From CALMEC01 sp963777565 (GTDB taxonomy: Bacteria > Actinomycetota > Thermoleophilia > Miltoncostaeales > Miltoncostaeaceae): DNA of 64,000 bases. The DNA lies in NCBI GenBank assembly GCA_963777565.1, contig CAVZQZ010000005.1, positions 1 through 64,000 on the forward strand. Direction: 5' to 3'. The translations under genes and the position numbers were made by a program. How positions within the stretch are numbered: position 1 is the stretch's first letter; each line of letters starts with the position of its first letter. Positions 15,714-24,660 of the stretch are shown in pieces. The notes below the pieces were generated by a model, which worked only from the letters and a program-made list of their open reading frames with translations, made no database searches and was not told the DNA's origin.

Positions 15714-16151
15714 ATGAAGCCGATGCGCAACTACCAGACAAAGCGGATCGCCTTGCCAGGCGGGAAGTTCATCGAAGTCGTGGTGTTCGGGGACGAGGCC
15801 GACGAGCGCGTCTCCGCCCCGGTCGAGCAGGACGGCACCGTCGCGGTCGCGACGGAGCAGGCCGACCTTCACATCTGCCCCGAGTGCGCGAGCGACCTCG
15901 TGTACCCGGTCGGGTGGGAGGAGCGGCGCGGCGACTCGTGGGAAATCACCCTTCGCTGCCCCAACTGCGAGTGGTGGCACACCGACGAGTACCACGACGA
16001 GCAGGTCGAGCGGTTCGACGACGCGCTGAACGACGGGACCGAGGAACTCCTCGCGAACCTCAGGACCTTCGCCAGGGCGAACATGGAGGAGGACGTGGAG
16101 CGCCTCGTCGAGGCCATCCACTCCGGGCTCATCCAGCCGATGGACTTCTAG
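15714..16151 (+). CDS. Zinc-ribbon protein, conserved unknown
   Basis: 145 residues. Two CxxC knuckles (CPEC at about 55-58 and CPNC at about 82-85, before EWWHTDEYHDEQVERFDD) form a likely zinc ribbon. The C-terminal half is an acidic helical region (EELLANLRTFARANMEEDVE). The start could be ATG 15714 or ATG 15723. Resembles short actinobacterial proteins of unknown role. No partner genes nearby suggest a pathway. Confidence 0.7.
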   Translation: MKPMRNYQTKRIALPGGKFIEVVVFGDEADERVSAPVEQDGTVAVATEQADLHICPECASDLVYPVGWEERRGDSWEITLRCPNCEWWHTDEYHDEQVERFDDALNDGTEELLANLRTFARANMEEDVERLVEAIHSGLIQPMDF

Positions 16152-16269
16152 GCACGTTTCCCTTCTCAGACGATCTCGTCTTGACGGGCGTCTCATTCGA
16201 GGCGCCCGTCGCCATTTCGGGCGGTGCTCCCGGTACCCTTGGACGAGACGACGTCGAGAGGGGATTCGC

Positions 16270-16590
16270 GTGAAGGTCATGTTGGCGAAGGAGGCGTACG
16301 ACGCGTGGCGGGCGGGTGAGGTCACGATCGTCGACGTACGCGAGGAGCACGAGTACGACACAACCCGTGTGCCCGACATGCCACTCATCCCGATGAGCGA
16401 GCTCACCGCGCGGCTCGAAGAGCTGCCCGAGGGGCCGCTGGTGATCTTCTGCCGCAGCGGCCGTCGCAGCGCCGACGTGACCGACTACCTCAACGAGCTC
16501 GGTGACTACGGCGAGGTCGCGAACCTCGAGGGCGGCATCCTCGCCTGGGCTGCGGAGGGGTTGCCGTACGAGGGGCCGCCGCCCCTGTAG
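16270..16590 (+). CDS. Rhodanese-like domain protein
   Basis: 106 residues, one rhodanese domain. VTIVDVREEHEYDTTRVPDM is the CH2A-like motif, and the active-site loop VIFCRSGRRSADV carries the cysteine that takes up sulfane sulfur. GGILAWAAEGLPYEG is the usual end. Probably a cytosolic sulfur carrier. GTG 16270 follows GAGAGGGG. Its stop lies inside a strong hairpin. Confidence 0.88.
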   Translation: MKVMLAKEAYDAWRAGEVTIVDVREEHEYDTTRVPDMPLIPMSELTARLEELPEGPLVIFCRSGRRSADVTDYLNELGDYGEVANLEGGILAWAAEGLPYEGPPPL

Positions 16591-16597
16591 GGGCGGC
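16578..16597 (+). terminator. Hairpin over the rhodanese stop codon
   Basis: GCCGCCCC-TGTA-GGGGCGGC, perfect 8-bp stem with a 4-base loop that includes the TAG stop. No T-run follows. Confidence 0.5.
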
Positions 16598-16660
16598 TGA
16601 GACGCCCGGACCCCGCCGTTATCCTCTGGCGGTCCGAGACGACGACGGGGGGAGCAGGCG

Positions 16661-17512
16661 ACGCGCAAGGGTGGCTGGTTCGTCGCGTGCCGGGGCTTGG
16701 GGTCTTGTCGCTCGCCGGCGCGTCGATCGGCTCGGCCGCCCCGGCGAAATGCCCAAGGGCACGGTGACGCGCGTCGTCAACGGCAAGCGCACCTGCGTCG
16801 CGTCGGCGCGTTCCGCCAGCGCGTCACGCGGCAGTCGCGGGTGGCATCGACGGCGCGGATCGTGCTTGACGCGCCGATTCGCCTGCGCGACAAGCAGCGA
16901 CGGGTCGTCGCCGATGTCATGCCACCCAGTTTGCCACCGTGGCGCTGGCGCCCTACTCGGCCGGCGAGAAGGAGCTGCGCGCCGCGATGGCCGCACTGTC
17001 GCCGGCGTCCACGAACGCGCGGCGGCGCGCATCCGACACCGCCCCGTCGGTCACCCGCAACTCCGACGGATCGGTCAGCGGGTCCGTCGGCAAGTCCCTC
17101 TCCGCCGACGGCAAGATGCTCACGGTCGACCTCGAACGGCCCGCCCCGGTGATGACGGCTTCGAGCTCGATATCGGCCTCAAGCTGACGTTCGACGACGG
17201 CTCGGGGTCGACCAAGAGCACCGAGTCCCGGATGCAGCGAGTCATCGGCGACAAGCCGGTCCCCGCGACCGTGAATCCCGTGAACCGTCAGCTGACCGGC
17301 GCGACGGTCACGACGAACGCGACCGCCTCCGTCGCGGGCACGATCACGCCGAAGGCGTTCCTCAACAGCCGCGGGGGGATCGCGCTGCGGCTGATGTCGC
17401 CGGGCGGGCCGATCGCCGCCGCGGGCGTGACCGACGTCATCGGGGTGATCTCGCCGACGGTGTCGTGGAACCTCAACCCCAGTGGATGCGCCGCCTGTCC
17501 CGGCGGGCGAAG
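16661..17512 (+). pseudogene. Secreted repeat-poor protein, frameshifted
   Basis: After GGGGGGAGC, ACG-CGC-AAG (a possible lost ATG) leads into a signal-peptide-like stretch in the next frame (WLVRRVPGLGVLSLAGASIG, then SAAPAKCP). The frame changes again (KGTVTRVVNGKRTC), again at about 16930 (FATVALAPYSAGEKELRAAM), and once more at about 17150 (DDGFELDIGLKLTFDDGSGS). The last part runs through GATVTTNATASVAGTITPKA to about 17490, strand-rich and Thr/Gly/Ser-rich like secreted beta proteins. At least three slips: dead gene or several read errors. No family. Confidence 0.5.
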
Positions 17513-17513
17513 A

Positions 17514-18605
17514 TCAGAAGCGCTTGACGGTGCGGTATGCGGTGTCGCGCTGCACGGCGCGGCGCCCGGTCGCCTCGATCGCGGCGACCATACGCTGCGT
17601 GTCGAGCCGGAAGGCGGTGCCGGCGGCGCGCACGACGTTCTCCTCGATCATGATCGAGCCCATGTCGTCGCATCCGAACTCCAGCGCGAGCTGCCCGACG
17701 CGCAGCCCCTGCGTGACCCACGACGACTGGAAGTGGTCGAAGTTGTCGAGGTACAGGCGGCTGACCGCGAGCATCATCAGGTAGTCCGCCGCGGTGGTCG
17801 GCACGTGGTCGTCGCCGCGGACGCTGCCGCCGCCCGACTGGTAGCTCCAGCACACGAAGGCGCGAAATCCGGGCGCCTCGTCCTGCAGGTCGCGCAGCCG
17901 GCGCAGGTGCTCGACGCGGTCCTGCCACGTGTCGACGGTTCCGTACATCATCGTCGCCGACGTGGACAGTTCCGCGAGGTGCGCCGCGCGCATGACCGCG
18001 AGCCATTCGTCGCTGGTCGTCTTGCGCGGCGCGATGACCTGGCGGACCCGGTCGACCAGGATCTCGGCTCCCCCGCCGGGCACGGAGTCGTGGCCCGCGG
18101 CGCGCAGCCGCGTCATCGTCTCCTCGAGCGTCAGCTTCGAGTACTGGGCGATGTGCAGGATCTCCGACGGCGAGAGCGCATGGAGGTGGATCGGGTAGCG
18201 GGACTTGATGTCGGAGAACAGGTCCTCGTACCACTCGATCCGTAGCCCCGGGTGATGCCCGCCCTGCAAGAGCAGCGCCGTGCCGCCCAGGTCGAGCGTC
18301 TCCTCGATCTTGCGGAAGATCACCTGCTTCGGCAGGACGTACGCCTCGGCGTCGCGGGGATGGCGATAGAACGCGCAGAAGTCGCAGTCGGTAACGCACA
18401 CGTTGGTGTAGTTGACGTTGCGGTCGACGATGAACGTGACCTCGTCGGGCGGGGTGCGCCGCTCCCGGGCGCGCCGGGCGGCCGCGCCGACTGCGATCAG
18501 GTCGCGCGACGCCAGGAGCGTGAGGGCGTCCTCGTCGCTCAGCCGCTCGCCGGCATCGGCGCGCTCGAGGACGTCCAGGTGGTGGGCTGGCGCGATCGTC
18601 GCCAC
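17514..18605 (-). CDS. mqnC: Cyclic dehypoxanthinyl futalosine synthase
   Basis: 363 residues. The radical-SAM cluster motif is CVTDCDFCAFYR (CxxxCxxC), followed by LLLQGGHHPGLRIEWYEDL and HDSVPGGGAEILVDRVR, hallmarks of MqnC (GGGAEI and the HHP motif are shared with CofH/MqnE relatives). It cyclises dehypoxanthine futalosine in the futalosine menaquinone route. ATG 18605. Last gene of the minus-strand menaquinone run, 37 bases after mqnA. Confidence 0.92.
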   Translation of the reverse strand: MATIAPAHHLDVLERADAGERLSDEDALTLLASRDLIAVGAAARRARERRTPPDEVTFIVDRNVNYTNVCVTDCDFCAFYRHPRDAEAYVLPKQVIFRKIEETLDLGGTALLLQGGHHPGLRIEWYEDLFSDIKSRYPIHLHALSPSEILHIAQYSKLTLEETMTRLRAAGHDSVPGGGAEILVDRVRQVIAPRKTTSDEWLAVMRAAHLAELSTSATMMYGTVDTWQDRVEHLRRLRDLQDEAPGFRAFVCWSYQSGGGSVRGDDHVPTTAADYLMMLAVSRLYLDNFDHFQSSWVTQGLRVGQLALEFGCDDMGSIMIEENVVRAAGTAFRLDTQRMVAAIEATGRRAVQRDTAYRTVKRF

Positions 18606-18642
18606 GGCTAGATCGTACCCCGCGGTCGTCCGGGCCTGTCGC

Positions 18643-19443
18643 TCATGCGGCGAGCACCGGCACGGTCGGGAGCTCGCCCGCGTCCTGCGCCAGCTCGAGG
18701 AAGCGGGTCAGGCCGTGCCGCTCGTCCGGTCCGAAGCCGTACGAAAGCCGGCTGAAGTAGCCGCGGATGTACTCGGCGGAGAAGGGAAACCGAGCCGCGG
18801 CGGCCTGCACGACGACCTCGGGGTCGGCGGCGTAGCGCTCCTGGGCGTCAGTGAGCGAACGGCTGAGCGCGTCGATCTGGGCCGGACGGAACCGCGCTGC
18901 GTCGGCCCGGGCGGCCCACACCGCAAAGACCATCGGGAGCCCGGTGAGCGCCTCCCACCGTTCCCCGAGGTCGGTGTGATGCGGCGCGAGGTCGTCGCGC
19001 AGACCGCGCAGGGCCTCGTCGGCGATCAGCAGCACGCCGTCCACGTCGCGCAGCGCCTCGGAGGCCGGCCGGTTCAGCACGGTGAACCGAACGTCGGCGC
19101 CGACGAGGATTCGAAGGAGCGCCACCGACGTCGCGCTGTGCGGTGTGACGGCGACGCTCCCAACCTCGTCGAACGGCACTCGCGAGAACACCTGGATGGA
19201 GTCGACCGCGCCCGCGGCGGCGATGGTCGCCACGGGGAGCAGCCGGAGGTGATCGGCGTTGCGGGCGTACTCGATGCTCGACATCGCTGACACGTCGAGC
19301 CGCCCATCCAGGACCCGTCCGTTCAGCTCTGCCGGCAGGCCGTCGGTGAAGGCGAAGCTCGGGTCGGCGCAGCCCTCGAGGTGGTGGTAGATCGGGTACA
19401 TGTTGAGGGCCACGATCCGGCCCACGCGAAGGGGGTCGCTCAC
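18643..19443 (-). CDS. mqnA: Chorismate dehydratase
   Basis: 266 residues from GTG 19443, overlapping the previous gene by 4 bases (GTGA). RVGRIVALNMYPIYHHLEGC at the start, then GRLDVSAMSSIEYARNADHL and a periplasmic-binding-protein-like fold (VAVTPHSATSVALLRIL; LLIADEAL) are typical of MqnA/MqnD family proteins. The SSIEYA stretch favours MqnA. It removes water from chorismate to give 3-enolpyruvyl-benzoate, the first committed step of the futalosine route. Confidence 0.87.
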   Translation of the reverse strand: MSDPLRVGRIVALNMYPIYHHLEGCADPSFAFTDGLPAELNGRVLDGRLDVSAMSSIEYARNADHLRLLPVATIAAAGAVDSIQVFSRVPFDEVGSVAVTPHSATSVALLRILVGADVRFTVLNRPASEALRDVDGVLLIADEALRGLRDDLAPHHTDLGERWEALTGLPMVFAVWAARADAARFRPAQIDALSRSLTDAQERYAADPEVVVQAAAARFPFSAEYIRGYFSRLSYGFGPDERHGLTRFLELAQDAGELPTVPVLAA

Positions 19444-19979
19444 CGCTCCACCGCCTGGCGTCCCACCGCCTCGGCGAGCAACACGACGTCCGTGGGGTCG
19501 CCCTCGGGCACCGCGAGGTCGTCCGCGCCGAACGCGAGCGTGACGCCGCACGTCTGGGGTCCGAGGCGGCTCCAGCTCGGGCGGACCCGCACCGAGGGGC
19601 CGAGCACGCGCCTCGCCGCCGCGATGATCGTGAGATCCTCGACGCCCCACGAGCCGGGGGTCAGCGTGCCGGTGGCGGGCACCGGGCAGACGGCGCGCAG
19701 GAGCCCGGTGTCGTCAGCGAGCCGGGCGAGGCCGATCAGCCGATCGGCGATCCGCTCCGGGTCGACGCCCTCGCCGTAGATCACCGTCGCCTCGGTCGGT
19801 CGGCCGGCTCGGTGGGCCAGCCGGTGCTCGTCGATCGATCGCTCCGTGTCGCCGTCCACGAGGAGCCCGGCGGGCGGTCCGCCCCGGGTGACGGTGACCT
19901 CGCCGGCGGGGGGCAGTGCCGCGGCCGCCGCGATGGGGTCGCAGCGACGGATCAGGGCGATGAGCTCGTCGCGACTCAT
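19440..19979 (-). CDS. Protein like the C-terminal part of MqnE/MqnC radical SAM enzymes
   Basis: 179 residues, ATG 19979 overlapping the polyprenyl synthase stop by 4 bases (ATGA). The C-terminal half (about residues 70-175: GEGVDPERIADRLIGLARLA, TGTLTPGSWGVEDL, IIAAARRVLG, then WSRLGPQTCGVTLAFGADDL) reads like the helical end and GA(D)DL loop of MqnE/CofH-type enzymes. The radical-SAM cysteines and barrel are absent. Squeezed between menaquinone genes with overlaps on both sides, it is very likely part of the pathway, perhaps an accessory or a relic of mqnE. Function unknown. Confidence 0.65.
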   Translation of the reverse strand: MSRDELIALIRRCDPIAAAAALPPAGEVTVTRGGPPAGLLVDGDTERSIDEHRLAHRAGRPTEATVIYGEGVDPERIADRLIGLARLADDTGLLRAVCPVPATGTLTPGSWGVEDLTIIAAARRVLGPSVRVRPSWSRLGPQTCGVTLAFGADDLAVPEGDPTDVVLLAEAVGRQAVER

Positions 19980-20914
19980 GAGTAGCGGTCGACGACGCCG
20001 TCGGCGATCTCAAGCAGCGCGCCCGACGCCACCCCGTCCAGAACACCGTCGACGGCGTCGCGGGCCGCGCCCACGAATGCCAGGGCGCGGTCGCGGGCCT
20101 CGATCACGCCCGCGTGATCCGAGAGGCGGTCGCAGAGCGCGTCGATCCCGCCGCCGTTTCCGAGGGCCTGGATCTCGGGCGCGAGCTCCGGCTCGTGCTT
20201 GAGGGCGAGGATCACCGGCAGCGTGACGGTGCCCTCGCGCAGGTCGGTGCCCCGGCGCTTGCCGGTCGCCGCCGGGCTCCCGGTGAGGTCGAGGATGTCG
20301 TCGAAGATCTGGAAGGCCATGCCCACGTGCTCTCCGAACGCGGCGAGCCGGTCCTCGGTGTCGCGGTCCGCGCCGCCGACCATCGCGCCCAGCCGGCAGG
20401 CGACCGCGAACAGCGACGCTGTTTTGCCGCGACATCGCGACAGGTACGCCTCCTCGGAGAGTGCGAGGTCGTGGGCTGCGGCTTGCTGCACCATCTCTCC
20501 GCGTGACAGCTCGAGGGCCGCCGCCGCGAGTTCCTGCACCGCCCGGGCCATGCCGGTCTGGGTGAGCTCCGTGAACGCGCGGGCGAACAGGAAGTCGCCC
20601 ACCCGGAGGGCGACCTCGGGTCCCTCCGCCTGCGCGACCGTGGGGCGGCCGCGCCGCAGCGAGGCGCGGTCGATGATGTCGTCGTGTACGAGCGTCGCCA
20701 TGTGCACGAGCTCGACGGCGGTCGCCGCCGACACGAGCGCCTCGTCGCGCCCCCGCCCGCGCGGCGCGGCGCAGAACACGAGCAGCGGCCGGAGTCGCTT
20801 CCCGCCGGCGCTGAGGGTCGCCCGCGCCGGGCCCGATAGGGCGTCCGCATGACCCGAGACCACCGCGGCGAGGCGCTGCTCGCAGGCGCGCAGGAGCGGT
20901 GCGAACGGTCGCAC
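19976..20914 (-). CDS. Polyprenyl diphosphate synthase
   Basis: 312 residues from GTG 20914. The first aspartate-rich motif in MATLVHDDIIDRASLRRGRP, the second in MAFQIFDDILDLTGSPAATG, plus GGKRLRPLL and KTASLFAVACRLGA, give a complete trans-isoprenyl synthase. It elongates farnesyl or geranylgeranyl diphosphate with isopentenyl units to make the menaquinone side chain. Context between menG and mqnA supports this; chain length cannot be read off. Starts 26 bases after menG. Confidence 0.92.
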   Translation of the reverse strand: MRPFAPLLRACEQRLAAVVSGHADALSGPARATLSAGGKRLRPLLVFCAAPRGRGRDEALVSAATAVELVHMATLVHDDIIDRASLRRGRPTVAQAEGPEVALRVGDFLFARAFTELTQTGMARAVQELAAAALELSRGEMVQQAAAHDLALSEEAYLSRCRGKTASLFAVACRLGAMVGGADRDTEDRLAAFGEHVGMAFQIFDDILDLTGSPAATGKRRGTDLREGTVTLPVILALKHEPELAPEIQALGNGGGIDALCDRLSDHAGVIEARDRALAFVGAARDAVDGVLDGVASGALLEIADGVVDRYS

Positions 20915-20940
20915 GAGGCGGGTCCTGGGGGCGGCGGTGG

Positions 20941-21654
20941 CTATCGGGTCACGCGTCCGTGGTGCATGGCGACGATGCCGCCCATGAACGAGCGGTGGCG
21001 CACGTCTCGGAGTCCCGCCTCCGTCATCAGCTCCGCGAGGGCCTCCGGCTGGGGAAAGCGCTTCGCCGACGCCGGCAGGTACCCGTAGGCGGCGCCGTCG
21101 CGCCCCACGAGTGCGCCGACGCGCGGGACGAGCCGGTCGAACCACAGGCCGTGCAGCGCGCGCAGCCGCCGTGGCGTGGTGATGTCGAGCACGACGACGG
21201 TCCCACCGGGCCGAACGACGCGCCCCATCTCGGCGAGTCCACGGTCCAGGTCTGCGAGGTTGCGGGCGCCGAACGCCACCGTCGCGGCGTCGAATGCATC
21301 ATCGGGAAACGGCAGCTCCAGCGCATCGGCCTGCTGGAAGTCGACCGACGCGCCCCTGGCGGCGCCCTTCTCGCGGGCGCGCTCGAGCATCTGCTCGGAG
21401 AAGTCCACGCCGATCACCGCTCCGGATGCCCCCACGCGCCGTGCGAGCTCGAACGCGAGGTCGCCCGTGCCGGTGCAGACGTCGAGCGCGCGGCTCCCGA
21501 GCGAGACGTCGGCGGCCGCGGCCGCCAGCCGCCGCCAGCGCCGGTCGAGGCCGCCGCTCATGAGGCGGTTCATCAGGTCGTAACGCGGCGCGATGCGGTC
21601 GAACATCGCGCGAACCTCGCCGGCCGGAAGCCTGCCCTGCTGGGTGGTGGTCAT
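20941..21654 (-). CDS. menG: Demethylmenaquinone methyltransferase
   Basis: 237 residues. VRAMFDRIAPRYDLMNRLMS is the UbiE/MenG signature at the start. Then SAM motif I (LDVCTGTGDLAFEL), post-motif (GVDFSEQMLERAREK) and GARNLADLDRGLAEMGRVVR. It methylates the quinone ring as the last step of menaquinone synthesis. ATG 21654 overlaps the ubiX stop by 4 bases. Confidence 0.94.
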   Translation of the reverse strand: MTTTQQGRLPAGEVRAMFDRIAPRYDLMNRLMSGGLDRRWRRLAAAAADVSLGSRALDVCTGTGDLAFELARRVGASGAVIGVDFSEQMLERAREKGAARGASVDFQQADALELPFPDDAFDAATVAFGARNLADLDRGLAEMGRVVRPGGTVVVLDITTPRRLRALHGLWFDRLVPRVGALVGRDGAAYGYLPASAKRFPQPEALAELMTEAGLRDVRHRSFMGGIVAMHHGRVTR

Positions 21655-22283
21655 TGCGGGGTCCCCGCTTCGCGCTCGCCCCACCGTCGCTGGAGGTCGT
21701 GCTCGACGCCGAGCTGGTCGAGGGCGCGTCCCACCACGAAGTCGACGAGGTCGTCGATCGACTCCGGCAGGTTGTAGAAGCCCGGCATCGCCGGAAGCAC
21801 GATCGCACCCGCACGCGTGACGCTGAGCATGTTCTCCAGGTGGACGGCCGACAGCGGCGTCTCGCGGGCGACCAGCACCAGGCGCCGGCGCTCCTTGAGC
21901 GCGACGTCCGCGGCCCGGTGGATCAGGTTCTGTCCCGTGCCGTTGGCGATCACCGCCAGGGTCGACATCGAGCACGGCGCGACGAGCATCCCGTCGAGCC
22001 TCGACGAACCCGATGCGTACCGGCTCGTGAGGTCGCGCGGGTCGACCATCTCGACCCTGCCCGGCCCGGTCGCGTAGCGGTCCAGCAGGCGAGCGGTGAT
22101 CTCCTCCTCGCTGGCGACAGGGCGGGGCCCCATGCCGAACAGCTCGTGACCAGCGACCTGCAGCGCCGCGTCGCTGGCGCACACGCCGACGTCGCAGCCT
22201 GAGCTCGAGAGGACCTGGAGGGCGCGGGCGCCGTACACGGCGCCGCTCGCACCGGTGATTCCGAGGAAGAACCGCATGGGCAT
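21651..22283 (-). CDS. ubiX: Flavin prenyltransferase
   Basis: 210 residues. FFLGITGASGAVYGARALQV binds FMN. MLVAPCSMSTLAVIANGTGQ, LVLVARETPLSAVHLENML and IVLPAMPGFYNLPESIDDLV are all UbiX landmarks. It makes the prenylated FMN cofactor used by UbiD, which is encoded 2.7 kb upstream on the same strand. Two start codons are possible (ATG 22283 or 22277). Follows qcrC by about 75 bases. Confidence 0.94.
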   Translation of the reverse strand: MPMRFFLGITGASGAVYGARALQVLSSSGCDVGVCASDAALQVAGHELFGMGPRPVASEEEITARLLDRYATGPGRVEMVDPRDLTSRYASGSSRLDGMLVAPCSMSTLAVIANGTGQNLIHRAADVALKERRRLVLVARETPLSAVHLENMLSVTRAGAIVLPAMPGFYNLPESIDDLVDFVVGRALDQLGVEHDLQRRWGEREAGTPQ

Positions 22284-22357
22284 GGGATGCTAGATGACCC
22301 TCGGGGGGCCGCCTACCGGATCCGGCGTGGGCGACCGCGCCGGGCCGCCCACCGGGG

Positions 22358-23113
22358 TCACTTGTACTTCGTTCCCAGGCCGTCGAGGAACGTCGCGAGG
22401 GCCGTCAACTCCGCCTCGGTGAAGTTCGCGAATGCCGGCATGCTGGAGCCCGGCGTCTTCGACTGCGGGTCCTTGAGGTGCGCGATCTGCCATTCGATGC
22501 CGCGCGCCTTCGCGCCCTCGTTGGTCAGGTTGGGCCCCGGGCCTGCCGCGCCCGCGCCGCCGACTGCATGGCAGCTCAGACATGGGCTTTCTCGGAAGAG
22601 CTTCTCACCGGCGATCGCCGCCGCGTCGCTCGCCGGGATGGTCACGACGGGCTGGGCGGCACCGCCCTCGGGGGCCGTCGCGCCCTTGTAGGTCATCCAC
22701 CCGAGGAACGCGATGAGCGCGACGCCGACCATGATCGACATCGGCCGCTTCTGGATGCGCCGCTCCGGGCCACGATCGATGAACGGCCAGAGGATGAGCA
22801 GGCCCAACAGGACGTTCGGGATGATGAACGTCGCCATGATCATCGGCCGCAGCGCGTCCTGATTCTTGAAGACCTTGAGCAACTCGAACAGGAACAGGAA
22901 GTACCACTCCGGACGCGGGACGTAGTCCTCGGTCGTCGAATCGATCACCGGCCCGACCTCCACCTTCGCCCAGATCGCGAGGGCGATGATGATCGCGATG
23001 ACCGCCGTCGCGACGATGAGGTCCTTGTAGACCGCGTAGGGGAAGAACGGCTTTCCGTCGGCCTTCGCCGCCGCGTAGTCGCGCTTGTAGGCGTCTTTCT
23101 GGGCTCGGTTCAC
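22358..23113 (-). CDS. qcrC: Menaquinol:cytochrome c reductase, fused cytochrome b/c subunit
   Basis: 251 residues. The N-terminal half is the subunit IV-like end of cytochrome b (PRPEWYFLFLFELLKVFK is diagnostic) with three membrane helices. After a fourth helix (SIMVGVALIAFLGWMTYK) comes a c-type cytochrome domain with CLSCHAVGG (CxxCH) and a distal Met in SSMPAFANF. The layout matches Bacillus QcrC. It passes electrons from the Rieske protein outward. GTG 23113 overlaps qcrB by 4 bases. Confidence 0.93.
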   Translation of the reverse strand: MNRAQKDAYKRDYAAAKADGKPFFPYAVYKDLIVATAVIAIIIALAIWAKVEVGPVIDSTTEDYVPRPEWYFLFLFELLKVFKNQDALRPMIMATFIIPNVLLGLLILWPFIDRGPERRIQKRPMSIMVGVALIAFLGWMTYKGATAPEGGAAQPVVTIPASDAAAIAGEKLFRESPCLSCHAVGGAGAAGPGPNLTNEGAKARGIEWQIAHLKDPQSKTPGSSMPAFANFTEAELTALATFLDGLGTKYK

Positions 23114-23967
23114 GCTTCGCTCTCCACGCGCACGGGGTCGGGGGCAGGCTCGCCGGCGGGGACGGGTGTGCGCCCATACGGAATCCGCTCACGTGCGGCG
23201 CGCCGGCGCTCGTCCTCCTCCGCGCGCTCCACCGCGAGACGCCGCTTCGACCACGGCGGCTCCGCGATCCCGAGCTTCGAGACCAGGAAGAGGTGGATCG
23301 CGATGAAGGTCGCGATCCCACCGGGTATCAAGAGCATATGGATGGAGTAGAACCGGGATAACGTGTCCGGTCCGAATTCGGGGCCGCCGCGGAGGATCTC
23401 GCCGAGGTAGGGACCGATGATCGGGGCCTGCGCCGTGATGTTCACCGCGACGACGCTCGCCCAGTAGGCCTTCTGGTCCCACACCAGCAGGTACCCGGTG
23501 AGGCCCATCATCATCGTCATGAACAAGAGCAGCGCGCCCGTCACCCAGGTGAGCTCGCGCGGGTACTTGTAGGCGCCCCAGATGAACACCCGGCCCATGT
23601 GGAGGAACACCACGACGATCATCGCGCTCGCGCCCCACTTGTGCATGCCGCGCACGAGCCAGCCCCACGTCACGTCGTTCGTGATGTTGGCGATGCTCGC
23701 GTGGGCCACCGACGGGTCCGCCTTGTAGTACATCGCCAGCACGATGCCGGTGATGGCCTGCATGCCGAACACGACCATGGCGGTGAAGCCGAGAGTCTGG
23801 AACCAACTCGTTCCCCGCGGGATGTTGCGGAACATGAACCACTTGGCGCCGGTCGTGACGCTGGTGCGCTCGTCGACGTAGTCGACGACCTCCATGCCGA
23901 CGTGGACGACCGGGTTCTTCGGGCCGATGTCCTTGCTCTTGGGCTCTGGGTGTTCGGTCGTGGCCAT
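23110..23967 (-). CDS. qcrB: Menaquinol:cytochrome c reductase, cytochrome b6-type subunit
   Basis: 285 residues, four main membrane helices. Heme-ligand histidines sit in MHKWGASAMIVVVFLHMGRV and in FYSIHMLLIPGG with HLFLVSKLG. GWLVRGMHKWG and WVTGALLLFMTMMMGLTGYL are typical for b6-type subunits. It holds both b hemes and the quinol sites. The long charged C-terminal tail (ERAEEDERRRAARERIP) is cytoplasmic. ATG 23967, 9 bases after qcrA. Confidence 0.94.
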   Translation of the reverse strand: MATTEHPEPKSKDIGPKNPVVHVGMEVVDYVDERTSVTTGAKWFMFRNIPRGTSWFQTLGFTAMVVFGMQAITGIVLAMYYKADPSVAHASIANITNDVTWGWLVRGMHKWGASAMIVVVFLHMGRVFIWGAYKYPRELTWVTGALLLFMTMMMGLTGYLLVWDQKAYWASVVAVNITAQAPIIGPYLGEILRGGPEFGPDTLSRFYSIHMLLIPGGIATFIAIHLFLVSKLGIAEPPWSKRRLAVERAEEDERRRAARERIPYGRTPVPAGEPAPDPVRVESEA

Positions 23968-23976
23968 CGGCGCTCC

Positions 23977-24660
23977 CTAGACGAACGGCCAGAGGTAGGA
24001 GAGAGTCCCATCGACCGGCTCGCCCGGATTGTGAAGGGAGTACGGCTGCTGCTGGGCGTTGATCGAGTACGCCTTGCCGACCAGCACGCGGTCGTTCGCC
24101 TTGGCCTCCGCGTACGGGACGTCCTTCCCGGCCGAGTTGACGATCTTGATGTCCATCCGGTCGAGGGGCCGCGGCGGCGGCCCGGCGGTGACGAGGCCGC
24201 GACTGTCATATGCGCCGCCGTGGCACGGGCAGACGTAGCCGTCGGAGCCCGACGAGTACTTGACCGGACAGCCCAGGTGCGCGCAGCGATTCCAGATCGC
24301 AAGCAACTCGTCGTCGCGATGGCGGATGAACACGCGCCGGTCGGCCTCGGGGTCCGGGCCGGTCACGGCGAGCGAGGTGGTCGACCCGGGCGGGAAGTCG
24401 CCGAACTTGCCGACGTCGACCCAACGCCATTCTTCGGTGCCGAGCGTGTCGACGACGGCAAAGCCGACGACCGGGACGAGGATGGCGGCGGTCATGACGC
24501 CGCCCGCCGCGACAGCGACGAGGCTCAGGAACTTGGTGCGGGTGTGGTAGCCGGGGTCGTCGCCGTGGGGATCGGTGACGTCGGGGTCGACTGCGCGCGG
24601 CCCCTGGTAGAGGCCGTGATCGCCTTCTCCAGGTGCTCCGTTGTGCGGCTCGTGCTCCAC
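23977..24660 (-). CDS. qcrA: Rieske iron-sulfur subunit of menaquinol:cytochrome c reductase
   Basis: 227 residues. One membrane anchor (about 45-68, FLSLVAVAAGGVMTAAILVP). The 2Fe-2S ligands are in CAHLGCPV and CPCHGGAYD (C-x-H plus C-x2-H). The Rieske domain accepts electrons from menaquinol. First gene of qcrABC; about 290 bases separate it from ubiD, so the promoter probably lies at 24661-24951. Export likely uses the Tat system (tatA at 11.6 kb). Confidence 0.94.
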   Translation of the reverse strand: MEHEPHNGAPGEGDHGLYQGPRAVDPDVTDPHGDDPGYHTRTKFLSLVAVAAGGVMTAAILVPVVGFAVVDTLGTEEWRWVDVGKFGDFPPGSTTSLAVTGPDPEADRRVFIRHRDDELLAIWNRCAHLGCPVKYSSGSDGYVCPCHGGAYDSRGLVTAGPPPRPLDRMDIKIVNSAGKDVPYAEAKANDRVLVGKAYSINAQQQPYSLHNPGEPVDGTLSYLWPFV

